DNA of 64,000 nt from Gnetum montanum (Eukaryota > Streptophyta > Gnetopsida > Gnetales > Gnetaceae): positions 1,092,801 to 1,156,800 of the forward strand of contig MNCI01007621.1 of the NCBI GenBank assembly GCA_015680685.1. The letters are read 5' to 3'. Numbering within the stretch: the first letter of the stretch is position 1; each line of letters opens with the position of its first letter. This document shows, piece after piece, positions 23,134 to 35,600 of the stretch. The notes beneath the pieces are model-generated. The model had not been told where the DNA came from. It was given only the letters and a program-made list of their open reading frames with translations, and searched no databases. The translations under genes were made by a program, and so were the position numbers.

Positions 23134-25020
23134 ATGTCTCTCTTACAAGACCATGCTAATGCCACAACTAGTGAGGCAATTCATTGGAGAACTAACAAAT
23201 TATATGATGATGAAGATGAAGTTTTGAGTACTCAACCTTATGTAGGGATCCCCTATGTTCATGAACACCCCAATGATACTCAAGGACTCTCATCATCCAA
23301 CTGTGACACCTCTAATGAAGATGGGACATCCTGTAGAATGAGGGGGCCCATCAAGTCTGGGACCTTCTCAATAATTAATAAGAATTTATCTAGGGATGAT
23401 TGGAAGATTTACAAAATTCATGACAATTTTTCCAGTTCTTTCTCTTCCTTTACCCCTTTAATGTTAAGTAGTGACATGGATGACCATCTTTCAAGGGATC
23501 GGCATAAAACTAAAAATGTAGCTCACAAGAAAAATCGAGAACACCAACATGAACAAGGACAACATCGTTCCAACTCAGAAATTCATAACCTACCTAGTGA
23601 CAATGAACCCCTGCTAGCCACTAAGAGCCTAATGCATATACAAGAGGCTGTTCAAATATCCTACAGGCATTGCAAAGAAAGCCATCTACCCAGGCTTGAT
23701 TTAAAAAACTTTCCCAANGTTGGTCCTAATGAGAACTTTCATCCTTCTCCCATTTAGCTATTTCTCCTTCTTATTTTACTACCCATTGGATAAGCTCTTG
23801 GAGTTGGTGGATCCATAGCTCATATAGTTGACNNNNNNNNNNNNNNNNNNNNNNNNNNNNNNNNNNNNNNNNNNNNNNNNNNNNNCCAATCCTACAATCA
23901 CTAGATGAAATTGAGGCAAATATTAATAAGATGATGAAATGGGTACATAAAAAATATGGAGAATATGCTAACATTAGTAGAGGTAGAACTATGCCAAATC
24001 AAGAAATAGGATAGGACACCATGCAACAATCAAAATGAAGGGTTGAAGATAATAAGAATAGGAGCTCAACTACTAATCATACGTATCAATGTAATGTTTT
24101 TCTATATAATCACCCCAAAGGCCAATGCCTAATCTTGTCACATTTACATGAGCATTAGGGAGGAATGCTACATCCAAATTTCATACAAAAATATCAGGTT
24201 CAATCGTAGTGGCAAAAACCCCAGTCATGGGGGAAACCACTGCCAACTAGACCATACCCTTTGTATGTCCCAATTCCAAATGCTTATTATGTGCAACACC
24301 CTATTTCTCCAACTGGATCAACATCCTCTACTTCACCTCATCACTATCATTCTCCCAAGTACTATCCACCCATGTCCTCTCCAACAATATCACCACCTTA
24401 TGTACCTTACACTTTTCCTCAACTTCAATATTTCTATCCTTCACCTCCTTCTACATCACCACCAATTCTACCAAAAGGTTTTGCACCACAGCACCAACCC
24501 ATGAACATTACTTATGCTACTACTGTCAATAGTAGTGGAGGTACTCAAAAGCATTCTTTCTTCAAGCATGTCCATAGAAAGAAACAACATGATTATGAAA
24601 CCACTACATCTTCCAACTTAGCACAAGACAAACGCTATGATGCATCTTTATCCTCGAACTCAGTGCCTCATGTTACTTTATCTAGGCCACCAATCAACGC
24701 TCCAACAACCATGTGGCCCAATGAATATAACCACACAGGGAGACATATTGATCCTTGCATACCATCTTACGGTCATGGGTGCCATAGTGGGTTATCTCCT
24801 TATCACATGACCACATCTTATAATCTACCCTACTATGTTTACTATAATCAAGTGTGTGGGACCCCAATTTGGATGTATTCTTACCACCACTTCGAAAAAA
24901 ACATGGTGGTTTGGATATGATCGATCCCCAACATTTCCAACATGCATGGATCCACACATTCCATTTATTAATTCTCACCATGATCAAAAGTTTAGTTATG
25001 GGGAATATCCTCCATTCTAA
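23134..25020 (+). pseudogene. Element C Gag, interrupted
   Basis: The first part (23134-23757) opens MSLLQDHANA and contains WRTNKLYDDED and PYVGIPYVHEHPNDTQ, matching D Gag (MSLLQGSDNA..., PYVGVSYVHDYHNDTQ). It breaks just after HLPRLDLKNFP at an N (23718), and the capsid domain is missing, by deletion or in the 53-bp gap. From 23886 the frame resumes with a Cys/His motif C-X2-F-X3-H-P-X-G-X-C near 24090-24130. A long Pro/Ser/Tyr/His tail (24261-24920) is shared with D. The ORF ends without a protease. Confidence 0.8.
23833..23885. other. Assembly gap, 53 N
   Basis: Unknown bases inside element C gag. The nearby single N at 23718 and the loss of similarity between them suggest the local contigs are not reliably joined. 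Confidence 0.95.
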
Positions 25021-25210
25021 CAAGCAGAATTAATAAATAGTTTTTTCTTTTCTTCAATTTTACAATTTTTTGTTTTCCAATTTTTCATTTCTAATTTATC
25101 TTTTTATCTTTTTATGGGTAATCTCATCTATGAATAAAACACTCATGTGACCCATTGGTTGAGGTGTTGTCCTATGCTATCAAGTCTCAAGTAACTAATT
25201 ATTTGGACAG
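25021..25210 (+). promoter_or_regulatory. T-rich tract and candidate 3' splice site (C)
   Basis: The run 25040-25115 is mostly T with TTTTTC/TTTTTA words. AAGTAACTAATTATTTGGACAG ends at 25210; the same TAACTAAT and GGACAG words recur in D at 55536-55560 (- strand). The downstream CACATCCACCCAACC resembles A after 8840. Confidence 0.45.
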
Positions 25211-26413
25211 CGAGCCCACCACATCCACCCAACCATTCTATTAATAAGAGGTTCTACTCTGGGTACAATGATATTCTTGACATCATTAAAACTTAAAGTA
25301 ATTTTATGCTCATTATTCTCAAAGCAAAGAATGATGGACTAAGAAGGAATGGCTAGGGTGTGACACCAAGGGGACTTGGGGATTCTTTTTCGGAACATCT
25401 ATAGGTGCTATCATGCAGCCTAGTTGTACTAATATCCTTGTAGATCTAACAAAAAATGGGAGTAAGAGTAATAAAGATACTCAATAGAAACTCAATGCTA
25501 TTTTAGGGGTCCCACTGGAAAGACATGCACCCATGCCTAAAGGTTGGTAGCTTCTCTAGTTCACTGTTGGAAAGGACAAAGTGCCAAAGTAGCTAAAAAA
25601 AAGATGAACCACACAAGAAAAGATCAAAAGAAAAAAATTGTGTGTGTGTGCTATATATTCCAAATCACTCCTCCCTTGGACAAAATTCCAAGTGATCGTA
25701 CGCCTTGCTATCGTGGTGCTGTTATGGTTATCCATCATTGGATGAAACAATGCAATGTCACTGATTGAAAGAATGGACTTGGTCTTAATTTTGGAGCAAT
25801 ATGCTAATGACACATTAATCACACCCTACACTCAATATTCATCATATCCTGGGTCAGTTATCTCATGTCCCAATCTTTGCAATCCCTTATATGATTCATC
25901 CCATCTCATTATTCATGTATTTGTGACCCGTGCCTTGTGTAGCATTGAATTCATACCTCATCATAGTGGTATCTACATGTGTGTGTTTTCTAGAACTAGT
26001 GTAGATTACATTTAACCCTTTTAGTGCCTACAGACATTTTAAGGTGTGGTTATGCAAGGGCATTATAGGTTGGAACCTGCTTTGGGGAGGACCCACTTGC
26101 ATGAATTTTGTAATTTGTACTTGTTGCACACCACCACATCATTTTATACCCTTCGAATACTTCATTGTCAAATCTATTCTTTCCTTTGTCATCATTTTAT
26201 CAAAAATTCCTCAAAACCATTACATGTCCTTTTATGTGTCACCTAAAAAAATCAGGTTGGACATTAAACTTTTAGGGCAACTTCCTTGAAAAAAAATTTA
26301 ACTCTAAAATCACACTAAGCAAAGAATTCAGCATTTATTAAAGGAAATAAGGTATGAAATAATTGAACTTCTTTCAATAACCTTACTAACAATTAATCTT
26401 TGTGTGATTATAG
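25211..26413 (+). other. Element C non-coding region; second candidate 3' splice site
   Basis: No gene is seen. The stretch shares blocks with D (for example AAATGGGAGTAAGAGTA at 25454 and its complement near 55340). It ends CTTACTAAC...TTAATCTTTGTGTGATTATAG directly before the ORF3 ATG: TTACTAAC is close to the plant branch-point consensus. Confidence 0.5.
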
Positions 26414-26851
26414 ATGGGCCCTAAAAGAGGGCAACAAGGAGGACCTTCTCAAGGTGCAACTAAATGCCTAAGGGAAGGCAGAGGCCAAGGAGCTCATGTA
26501 GAACATGTAGAGAAAAAGGCATAATCATTCAGCATCCATCAGGGAACTCCTATCACTACACAATCTAGCCAAGAAAAACATGGAGAGGTCAAGGCCTGAG
26601 CCTATAAAGAGGAACGATGACTATTTGTGGCATGGCATGTCAAGGCCAATCAAGTGTTCCCACAACTACTGTGTCCATGGGAAGTGTTGACTCCATCAAA
26701 AATTGGAACATCAGCATGGACGACTCATAATCCTTAAATAGAAGAGGAGTAACATCAAGCACTTCTTCAATAGTATCAATCTTAGAAGCTTGAAGCGCAA
26801 GACAAAGGAAAGGCACCCATGGAGGAGCCACCACCACAAGAAACCCCGTGA
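26414..26851 (+). pseudogene. Element C ORF3, internally deleted
   Basis: The ATG at 26414 starts MGPKRGQQGGPSQG. After a stop, SFSIHQGTPITTQSSQEKHG (about 26525-26585) matches SFSIHQEALVTRQS in D. Then the frame jumps to LFVAWHVKA (about 26620), which in D lies at the far end of ORF3 (51390-51440). The coiled-coil middle, about 2 kb in D, is therefore deleted. The C-terminal DKGKAPMEEPPP block survives, ending at a TGA (26849-26851). The ATG sits right after a strong splice-acceptor-like sequence. Confidence 0.65.
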
Positions 26852-27013
26852 GTTCCACAAGTTTTATCTTTTGTGTTTGTATCCAAATTTTGTTTAGTCC
26901 CATATTGTGGCATGAAACAATCCATGTTCATTCAACAATCTCATACCTATCCCCTATTTGTAATTGAGTGAACTTGTTCCTCACTTTCTTTGACTTGAGG
27001 ACTAGTTGTTATT

Positions 27014-27027
27014 CAATCATGGGGTTA
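27014..27027 (+). other. Polypurine tract region (C)
   Basis: CAATCATGGGGTTA lies directly before the 3' LTR start. It is short and partly eroded; D has GTTGAGGGGGTA at the same place. Confidence 0.7.
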
Positions 27028-27928
27028 TGATGAATCATGGTTTGTTAGGTGCTGATATCATACCCTTGATATCGACACATGCTAATATCGAACCCTTGAT
27101 ATTGGACCCTCAATATCGGGTACATGATATCGCAACCTAGATAACGATATTGGATACACAATATCGTGATTCCTATGTAAGCCTATAAATACACATTTAT
27201 GCGCACAAGAAGGTCAAGTAAGTAAGTGTAGAAGTAGAGTCTTTTTTTCATTTTTAGTATATTACAATTCTTTCCCCAGTGCATGCCTGCAGTGTGATGA
27301 TTGTAATGGTACAGAACCTTTATTCGAGTATGACATACTTAGACATGCATATGACCAGCAATAAAGATTGATATTACTTCATCATTGCAGCATTCACTTA
27401 GTTTTAATTGCTTAATTGTTATGGTTATTTATTGGTTTCTTAATTAATATTTCTTTACCTTCCTTCACTATCCCTGTTATTAAATGCAGAATGAGTACGA
27501 CTTAATCATAAGCATTTAAGTGTGACTACTTGGTATCCCAATAGTGTATTTAGGAGTGCTTAAGTAACATGCGCTTGGTAATCCCAGAAGTAGTACATGA
27601 GGTCTAAGATGTGTATGGATGATTAAGGACGGATGCTCATCACACTTAGGCTAGCTAAGATTCTCTTCCCGTATTGCTCATTAGCTTAATCAAAGTTATT
27701 TTCCATTGCCTCTAGAAGTAGCATTAGTTTATGACCACATCATACACCTCACTCTAGACTAAACCATATGTGACAAAGAAAATACTAGTCCAGGTGGGAA
27801 GATAGCAAACTACGATCAACGTGTAACTATCTAGACACCACAACTAGTCCATCTGCGAGGTTTAACTAGATCATGCATGAACTCTCATATTCGTATGGTT
27901 GAGTGTAGGGGTACCTAGCCACTCATCA
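27028..27928 (+). repeat. Element C 3' LTR
   Basis: It starts TGATGAATCATGG and ends TAGCCACTCATCA. The U3 part (27047-27170) carries eight (G/A)ATAT(C/T) words, more than the 5' copy. The TATA box is at 27184-27191. It is followed by ATGAG, the degenerate target duplication. Confidence 0.95.
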
Positions 27929-27933
27929 ATGAG

Positions 27934-28636
27934 TTTATATGTTTACTAAAGTAATGAATGTGAAAGAAAATTTCTTTACTGAGGTATTGAGCCAGACTTC
28001 TAAATTCTATTTTTTATCTAGAAAATCTCTTTTGAAATCCTTTAATGAAGCATAACAAGTAGAGGTTCTACAAGCAAGCGTAAGGTAACTCTAATATAGT
28101 ATGTTAAATTTAAATCTTAATAATTAATTAAATGTTTTTTATAATGAATTTCATTTTCTATGTTTTAGGGAAGAAGTTCATCATCATTGAAAGTTCCAAA
28201 AAAATTAATGCAAAGACATCAAATAAACCAAAAAAAAAAAAAGCATTGAGACTAAATAAAGAAAAGAATTTTATGTCTTGTAATTTTACATTGATAAATA
28301 TACTTAATTGTATATATAAATTTGTGTAGATTTGTACAAATGAGAGTGAGTTCTATGAAAAGCCCTAATAAACAAAGTATGATTTTGTATTTTATTCTAT
28401 CATATCATTTCAAATTAGGAGAATGATAGAATTATTATGTTTAATTAGGCATTTCTTATAGTAATAATCTTATGTTAATTCATTTCTTGATAGTTGTCCT
28501 CTTAACATAGTTCCAATACATCTAACATATGTGCTTTAATTCCTATCGATTAGCTAAATTAAAAGAAATACTTTGAAGAGGAAATAAAGTTAAAATTTAT
28601 AATGAAGTATAGTTTTGAAAATACTATGATAAGGTA
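27934..28636 (+). other. AT-rich flank of element C
   Basis: A Lys-rich short frame (28132-28329) contains an A(12) run and reads KKINAKTSNKPKKKKALRLNK. It may be the linker of the peptidase remnant that follows, but it has no recognisable domain. Confidence 0.35.
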
Positions 28637-29226
28637 TTGCTTTTGGTGGATGGTAATGCTATCATAGAAAAGGATTCAAGAAATTTAAGACTAAAACAAA
28701 AGATAGAAAATACAAATTTCAAATGCTATTTTAAAAAGATACAATCAATTATAGAATATGATTCTACATCTTATTTTTTTGATTCGTCATTATTATCCAA
28801 ATTGAATATAACATATAAAATGGAAGATGGGGAGTTAAAATTAAGATAAAGTATCCTAACCTTGATATAGCAAAGAGACATTATATTTAACATTTACCAA
28901 AAAATATTTTTTCTAGTAAAATTTAAGATTGTAAGGAGTATGTTTCATTGGGTTCTTATTATTGTCGATATCTTAACAAGTGCAATATTAATCATGGATC
29001 CTCTTCATAGTAATATTGAATGCAATAAGAAAATTGATATTATTTACAAATATCTTGATGAGGAGCATATTGTGCAAAATAGAAAGGGTCAATTCTATTA
29101 AGAACTATGAAGATAGTTAATTCAAAGAAATATGCCACAACAAAGAAATGAATACGAATATGATGTTTATGTCTTGCTTTATGTAATATACATTATAAGT
29201 AGAAGAAAATATCATTTAAGGCATTT
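28637..29226 (+). pseudogene. Ulp1-type (C48) SUMO-peptidase-like remnant
   Basis: The open start (28637-28849) reads through YFFDSSLLSKLNITYKM, placed like the segment before the active site in Ulp1/SENP enzymes. The clear part is one frame at 28940-29210: MFHWVLIIVD gives the catalytic His, ILIMDPLHSN gives the Asp position, and MPQQRNEYEYDVYVLLY gives the oxyanion Gln and the place of the nucleophile. There the usual D-C-G reads E-Y-D, so the catalytic Cys is Tyr. Three stops lie between the two halves. Such domains occur in host SUMO proteases and are often carried by Mutator-like and CACTA transposons. No transposase is visible here, so its origin is open. Confidence 0.7.
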
Positions 29227-30613
29227 ATAAAATGAGAATCCAATGTGATATATTAAATGTCTCTAACTAACATAAAAAATAGTTATAATGTTAGATAACT
29301 ATCTTTAATTCCATTTCATTATTTCCTATTTAAGAAGTTTTTAATTATATTAACAGTTTTTAACATTGATTTGTTTTCATGTTTATTATGATGCATATGG
29401 TAATTTTTAATATACATTATTAATATGTTGACATTTAAAAATCCATGTTAATATATCTTAAATTGAGATTGTGATATGATTAGTTGATGCACGTATTGTG
29501 AATACTTGCATATATAAATGAGAAAATAGAAAGAAGAAAAATAATTATCCTAGACATAAATAGGGTATTTGTAAGGGATGTACATTTTTCAAATGCAAAT
29601 CCACTAAAGATGTTTATGATAAAATATGACATCATGCTAAGGAAAAAATACTACTATATGTGACCTAGCCTACATGACTTTCTTATTCAATTAAGGAAAA
29701 AAGGAATTGAATACACATTTTGGTCTTTAACTTAATCAACTAATTTAAAAAGAATAAGAAATTACATTGTCAAGGATCTTAATGCAAAACCTAAATTCAA
29801 TTGGCATCAAACATAATGTCAAAAACATTATCGCAAAGGAACTATGCTTCCAATTTTTCAAAATCCTTAATAACATTTTTTCAAAATATATGACAGTTAG
29901 TACAAACAAGAGGATGTCATCATAGTTGATGATACTATGATAAAATTCTTGATAAGGACAAAGGAAACTTCATTCACACTTGAAAATATGATCCAAATAA
30001 TCCTATAGATGACTATGTTCTTAGGAAGTTACTACCATCTATTGTAAATCCTATTAAAAGTTTGGAAAGAAAATATTCCAAATATAACAAAAAGCTTTCT
30101 CCTTTCTCTATTCTATAATTTATGTAATGACTAGAGGAGCTTGGTACATGAGTGTTATTATTGGTTTGAGACCTAAGTTAATAAAGAATGGTAATAAAAG
30201 TAATCGTGAAACAAATAATCATGAAATTAAAGAAAGAAAATAGGAAAAGTTAATTAAAAAGATTAAGTCAAATATTAGGATATGATAAACTTCAATTTAT
30301 CTTTCATTATTGTGGTCTCCAAGTGAATTGAGGTTTTGGTTGATGGTTTGAGAGAAGGATGAACATATTATCTCTCATCAATTTTGGTAAGGTATAATTT
30401 TATCTCTATTGAACACATTATTTATAATATTCATGTATAGAATTAGGGAATCTACATCATTAAACTACATTGTGGTGAAAGAATTGCATTTCGATGTGAT
30501 GGAACTTGTGCATTTGCAAAATGGAAACGAAATTGCAAAATGGAAAAGAAATTAAAGGAATATTTGAAATATTTCATTATTTGTATGAATCATGGAGAAT
30601 TGGGAGATATTAG
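29227..30613. other. AT-rich sequence, nothing identified
   Basis: No frame longer than about 60 codons, no LTR ends and no repeats of note. Confidence 0.5.
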
Positions 30614-31550
30614 TGTAGCATCCCCTAATGTAGACATGTCGCAAATTAGGGTGGTATACATTTGATGTCATCCCAATTCTCATGATTTATTCAAATTTAT
30701 AAAAATTATATTAAAAAAGAAGAACCATGGAAGACTCCATAAAAATAAAAATATGAAGGAATAAACCTCAAGGAGGAAAGAAAAATTCAAGGTAGAAGAA
30801 AACATAAAAAAAGAGAGAGCATGATGAATGAAGAAGACAAGTCAAAGTGGATTTCCATTGTGACATAACATCCATCTCTTACTTGAGACCACTCAAAAGG
30901 ACACAAGAGCATAAGTGTTCCCTTTCACGTGTTGGGATCACTCCAAAGCTAAGTATCTTATGGAGAACCATTAGGAATACATGGATCACCTAATACCACC
31001 TAACCTCTACTTAATCTTCTCATTAAGATGTAATTTTTAACCACATTGGTGACTAATACACTCCACTCATGAGTCAAGTAATCCAATCATGATTTAGCCA
31101 ACCATACTCAAAAAGCTATATAAGAAGGTATATGTTCATTGTATGGACAATCATAAAATAATCCAAGAACAACTCATCAAGATAATAAACGAGTAGAAAG
31201 AGTTAAGAGAGCAAAGTACTCCTAAAGAGGTGGAGTGTGCTATTAGACACCTCCACCTCTAAATATGATATCATATGAGAGAATGTGAGAAACTCCTTGA
31301 CCATTTTCAAGTAGAGTCAAGAGTGCTATATGCACCTCCTTAAGAGAAAACTTTTTTTATGCATCATTTCATTATGCTAGCAATTAAAATAAGTTTATAT
31401 TTTGCCTCCATGTTTATGTTTATTAACATCTCAAGTTTATTATTTTGATGTTCTCTCTCAATTGACCATACAAGAGAAGCCTAAAATCTAAGTCCCATAG
31501 AGCCAAGACTCCCTTAGAATGATCTCAAAGAGAGTAAAAGATAATCCTCA
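30614..31550 (+). repeat. LTR H (5' LTR of a mostly lost element)
   Basis: It begins TGTAGCATCCCCTAATG, the TGT(A/C)RCATCCC form common in plant Ty3/gypsy LTRs, and ends ATAATCCTCA. A TATA box (CTATATAAG) lies at about 31112. A hairpin with arms AGAGGTGGAG and CTCCACCTCT is at about 31222-31261, in the probable transcribed part. One base after the end comes an initiator tRNA-Met type primer site. No internal domain follows before another LTR-like segment begins. Confidence 0.65.
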
Positions 31551-31551
31551 C

Positions 31552-31567
31552 TAGTAGCAGAGCATTT
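31552..31567 (+). other. Primer-binding site, initiator tRNA-Met type (H)
   Basis: TAGTAGCAGAGCATTT differs at two bases from the usual TGGTATCAGAGCATTT. Confidence 0.6.
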
Positions 31568-31703
31568 CTAAGCATATTAAGTGCATTTGTATTATCTAAA
31601 CATTGTTTAAACATGAATCCAAATTGCCAATTTATCCATATACCATTTGACTAAATAAATCCAGCTGATGTTATTAAAAGAATATGTTTGAAGTATAATT
31701 CAT

Positions 31704-32084
31704 GTTAGAAATAGTATGAATGTATGATTCTAACTCCTCCATCCATGTTTACTTTAATGTTAAGTAGAGTAGGATGTAGTGATAGGTTTTTCTTTGATGT
31801 TGCGATGTTTATTTTTGATGTAATAGGTGTTATAAGTGTGTTTGTATGAAGAAAAAATATCTTTGAAGGTTAGGGATTAAGAAAATTTCAAAAAAGAGTA
31901 AGAAGTGGCCAAGAGCCTTCATATGTGGTTCATGCTCTAAGAGGTAAAATCCTTTTTAAAAAGTATAAATAAGGGTGCACCCCTTCTATTGTAACTTGTC
32001 TTGCTTGTGCATTTTGAGCTGAAGTGAATAGAAGCTCTTCCTTCCTTTAATTCTTGAGGGTTTTGTCTTGTCCATATTCTTGAA
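31704..32084 (+). repeat. Probable LTR fragment with TATA box
   Basis: TGTTAGAAATAG at 31704 is a common plant LTR start. TATAAATAAGG at 31964 and a leader-like stretch with TTGTAACTTG and GAATAGAAGCTC follow. The right end is not certain; it appears to abut the 5' LTR of element G, whose first ~30 bp are missing. It could be a solo LTR inserted there. Confidence 0.4.
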
Positions 32085-32585
32085 AGTTGACACTACATAA
32101 CAAAGATGGTGTCTCTTCATAATAAGTGTCATAATTCGTGTAATAAGACCTAAAAGGGTAAGTTGTAGTTAAGATCCAAATAAGCACATTATAATAATGA
32201 GCATGTCTCTCAAGGTGACCTTTGGGGGGTTTAACCTAAGGTATTTATACCTAGGCATTACAAGTTGAGTCAGCATGCAGTTACGGAACTAGTAAAGGCA
32301 AGTAATAGGTACTAGATAAAGCAAGATAGGAACATGACTAGTCATCCCTTTTGGCTAGTTATAGATGTAACCATGATGGTAGTGTTGGATAGCCTCTAAA
32401 GGATAGATGTCAAAGAGAGATAACCCTAAGAAACCCTTAAAGCATGACCCAGATACATTATTCCATATAAATAAAGCATTCTTTTCATTTTTCTTCTACA
32501 TTTTTCCTATTATTTTCTTTATACATAATGTTGAATGTAATGTATATTTGACATTTTCCACAACATTTGGGAATGGGATGTCACA
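32085..32585 (+). repeat. Element G 5' LTR
   Basis: It aligns with 36850-36932 plus 37815-38022. It ends GGGATGTCACA, and TT separates it from the primer site. The expected start (TGTTACATCCCC in the 3' copy) is replaced by the preceding LTR-like fragment. Confidence 0.75.
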
Positions 32586-32587
32586 TT

Positions 32588-32600
32588 TGGTATCAAAGAA
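32588..32600 (+). other. Primer-binding site, initiator tRNA-Met type (G)
   Basis: TGGTATCAAAGAA matches TGGTATCAGAGC except near its end. Confidence 0.75.
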
Positions 32601-35600
32601 AATCACAACCCAAGGGTCAACTACCGTATAATAATAAATCATGGAGTCATAACTAAAGAAGAACCATAGACCATCATCACATGTATCTTACATTTGAGAT
32701 TATCCATGTAAGTTAGAGGATACCCCTCTAATGATTTTCATGGATAACTAAGTCTAGACCACATATTTATAAGATAACCACAAGCATGTATTGTTTTCAA
32801 CATGGATATTACCAACTAGGAGATCCAATTACACTTTAATAAGATACATCAACTTCAAGCGATGTTGTTACAAAAAAGATACACCGATCCAAATAACTCT
32901 TATCCATCTTATAGTATTGTTAAAACATTAATTGATTAAGGTTGTTTTACATTCCTCCTAGGAGACTAGTAACCATAGCTTAAGTTGATCTTATCTTGCT
33001 TGAAACTTATTGTCCCTAAACACTTAACCCCTATAACTTGGCATTACTCATTCTTATATAAAAGTTATTTATCAATAAGTTTAAGGAATTTAACCTACCC
33101 ATGAAAATGTCTTTTCCCTATCTAACTAGTAAGGATTACTATTAAGATATTTATAGAGAAACTAATACTTGGTGGCTAATATTATGATGCCTTACTTTAC
33201 TAACCTTCTCCTTAGTACTTCATTTGGGTACAATCATAATGTAAGATGGTAGGCCTACATCACACTTGAAAAATTATAAAAGTACATATGTTGCATTTTT
33301 TCCAAGAGTTTGTATATCATGTATAATGAAATCCAAGTTATCTAGAAGTCCACATGTTGTCCATATGTCAACCAAGAATTGTTTCAAGTGTGATGTCAAT
33401 TCAACAAAATAAGATATTTTATTACTTTCAAAAGTTAAAAATGAAACTTAGTTTTGTACTCTAAAACCATGCCCAACACATACTACTCATTGAGATGATT
33501 CCAACAGTATAAATTTCATCCCGATCGAGTTTATGATTTGGGAGATACCATTGTTTATAGTTTCTTATTATGCATGCTTTTAAAAAATAATTAATTAAAT
33601 TCAAAATTTCAATATCAAGAATCAAACCCAAAACCTCCTCTTAGCCAACCCAAACTCTTACCCATCATCTAGCAAATCATCATGTTAACTACCAGGGTAG
33701 AGTGAAATAAAATAATAATAAAAAGTTGAAAACAAATTAATACCAAAATTGGGAGTGGGAATCAAACCCATAACCTTAGATTTACAAAGCCTACCTCTTA
33801 ATCATCAATGTGCTAGCCACCAAAGAAAATCCTTCTAGTATGCATGTGTAAGTGTATATATATAATTTAAAAAAATAATTATTAAAATTTAAAGTAAAAA
33901 ATAAAAAATATATAGAATTTAAAAAATTATTTATAGGCTTGTGAGGCCTTGCAAGGGCCACGTGTAGTCGCCAAAAACACTCTCCACATGGTGCTGATGT
34001 TCTTTTTCCACCTTGTCGCTTGTCATCATTACATCATTGCTACTTCGCCACTCCATTACCATTGTCTCATGCTACCACTATCCTTTTCATCATCCACACT
34101 TTGCACTACTTCCCACCTTCTTATTGTATCATCTACCATCATTTTCACTACCTTTATCACCTTCATTTATGTCATCTAGCATGATGCTATCACCGCCAAC
34201 ACTACTAGCATTGCAGCCACTAGAAAACCTACTGAAAATTTTAGTATTCTATATTGTCCAAGAGCATCGTTGGTATTGTAGGATCCCATCTTCTTCAATG
34301 GTTTCAATCACCAAGAATTGTTTTTTCAATTGATGGGAAAATCCAAAAAATTTTCATCAATTGATGGAAAATTATAGAAATTGTCAAAGAATACAAATCT
34401 TAATTTGGATGTTTTGGGCAAAAAAATTTTAAATATGAAAACATGGTAGATTTTTATAACCAATTTAAATTGACAATTTGGTAGGAAGTGAGATAAAATT
34501 TTTGTAATTAAGCACACTTGTCCTCAAGTAGTACTAGGATGGTGATCTCTCAAGAAGCTCTTAGGAAGACTTCTTTTTTGTGCCCAAAATTTTGAACTTT
34601 GAAAGCCATAAATTTTGATTTCAAATCCTTTTTTGATGAAAAAAGAGTCATTTTTAGCAAATTTTAACCTTTCAAATGTAATTGAAAAGTCATATTTTTC
34701 CCATAGAGCTCCAAAAATTATTTTGTACTCCTTGCCTCAAAACTATGTCTCAATACCCTCAAAAACTCAACTTGGCATGACTTTGGCATACGATGTTTGT
34801 TTCTAATATGAAAATAGTTAATCCTAACATTTTTCATCCTTCTAAACTCAATGGTAAGATTGGATTGATCATCTAGGTATATGATAATTAGGTGATACCT
34901 TAAACCATGCCTTAAGATGTCATAACTTAGACCAACTAATTATGCCTAACAATTTAATTATTTGAACTAACAAATCTAACCTATTTGATCATTTTGGGCC
35001 TTAAGATTAGGTGCTTAACCTTTTCAAATAGATATTCTTAGATCATTAGCTCTTAGTATGTCATTAATTACACTATTAAAGTTGGTGTTCTATGGGGGTA
35101 GAAAGGTCATTAAGAGTCTAGGTAATGTAGTTAATCATTATCAACCCAACAAATTGATTACTTGGTAAACTAGAATGATTAAGAAGATGTATACCAATTT
35201 AGCCTACAACTAGATCATGCAACAAAACATCATGGAGAATCACAATCTTATTCAAACAAGATATATGATACCTATGAGAAGGAATGGCCCAAGAAAGAAT
35301 CCAAGAACAAGAATGAAAGTTGTAACATATAACATGCTTGTAAGGTCCCTAGCTAGTGAAAGACAAAATCTACTATGTCCACCTTGGTCCTTGAACTAGC
35401 ACGAGTACCAATGTCCACACATCCTAGCATAATTAAAAGATTTGAATGTTGTTGTATTTTTCCTACAATAAGTCTTGTCATGGGAATTCATATACCAATT
35501 CCAATCCAATTTGAAATGTTAGGATACGAAGGTGTTTACAAGCAAAAAAGTTCTTGTGGAAGTTCTGCTTTCAAGCCATATAGTCTAGCCTATTATAGGA

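Larger units (their letters stand above)
22129..27928 (+). mobile_element. Element C: complete pol-less LTR retrotransposon
   Basis: Two LTRs (871 and 901 bp) start TGATGAATCATGG and end ACTCATCA. Flanking 5-mers are GTGAG (22124-22128) and ATGAG (27929-27933), a target duplication with one change. Inside are a tRNA-Asp primer site, gag, a Pro/Tyr-rich tail, the T-rich tract, a non-coding part, an ORF3 remnant and a purine tract. Protease, RT, RNase H and integrase are all absent. It fits the class called TR-GAG (terminal-repeat elements with Gag only). Two assembly faults fall in gag: an N at 23718 and a gap at 23833-23885. Confidence 0.92.

Noticed and set aside
34343-34368. Near-palindrome AATTTTCATCAATTGATGG
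   Set aside because: AT-rich and adjacent to a second partial copy; such words are expected by chance in this composition.
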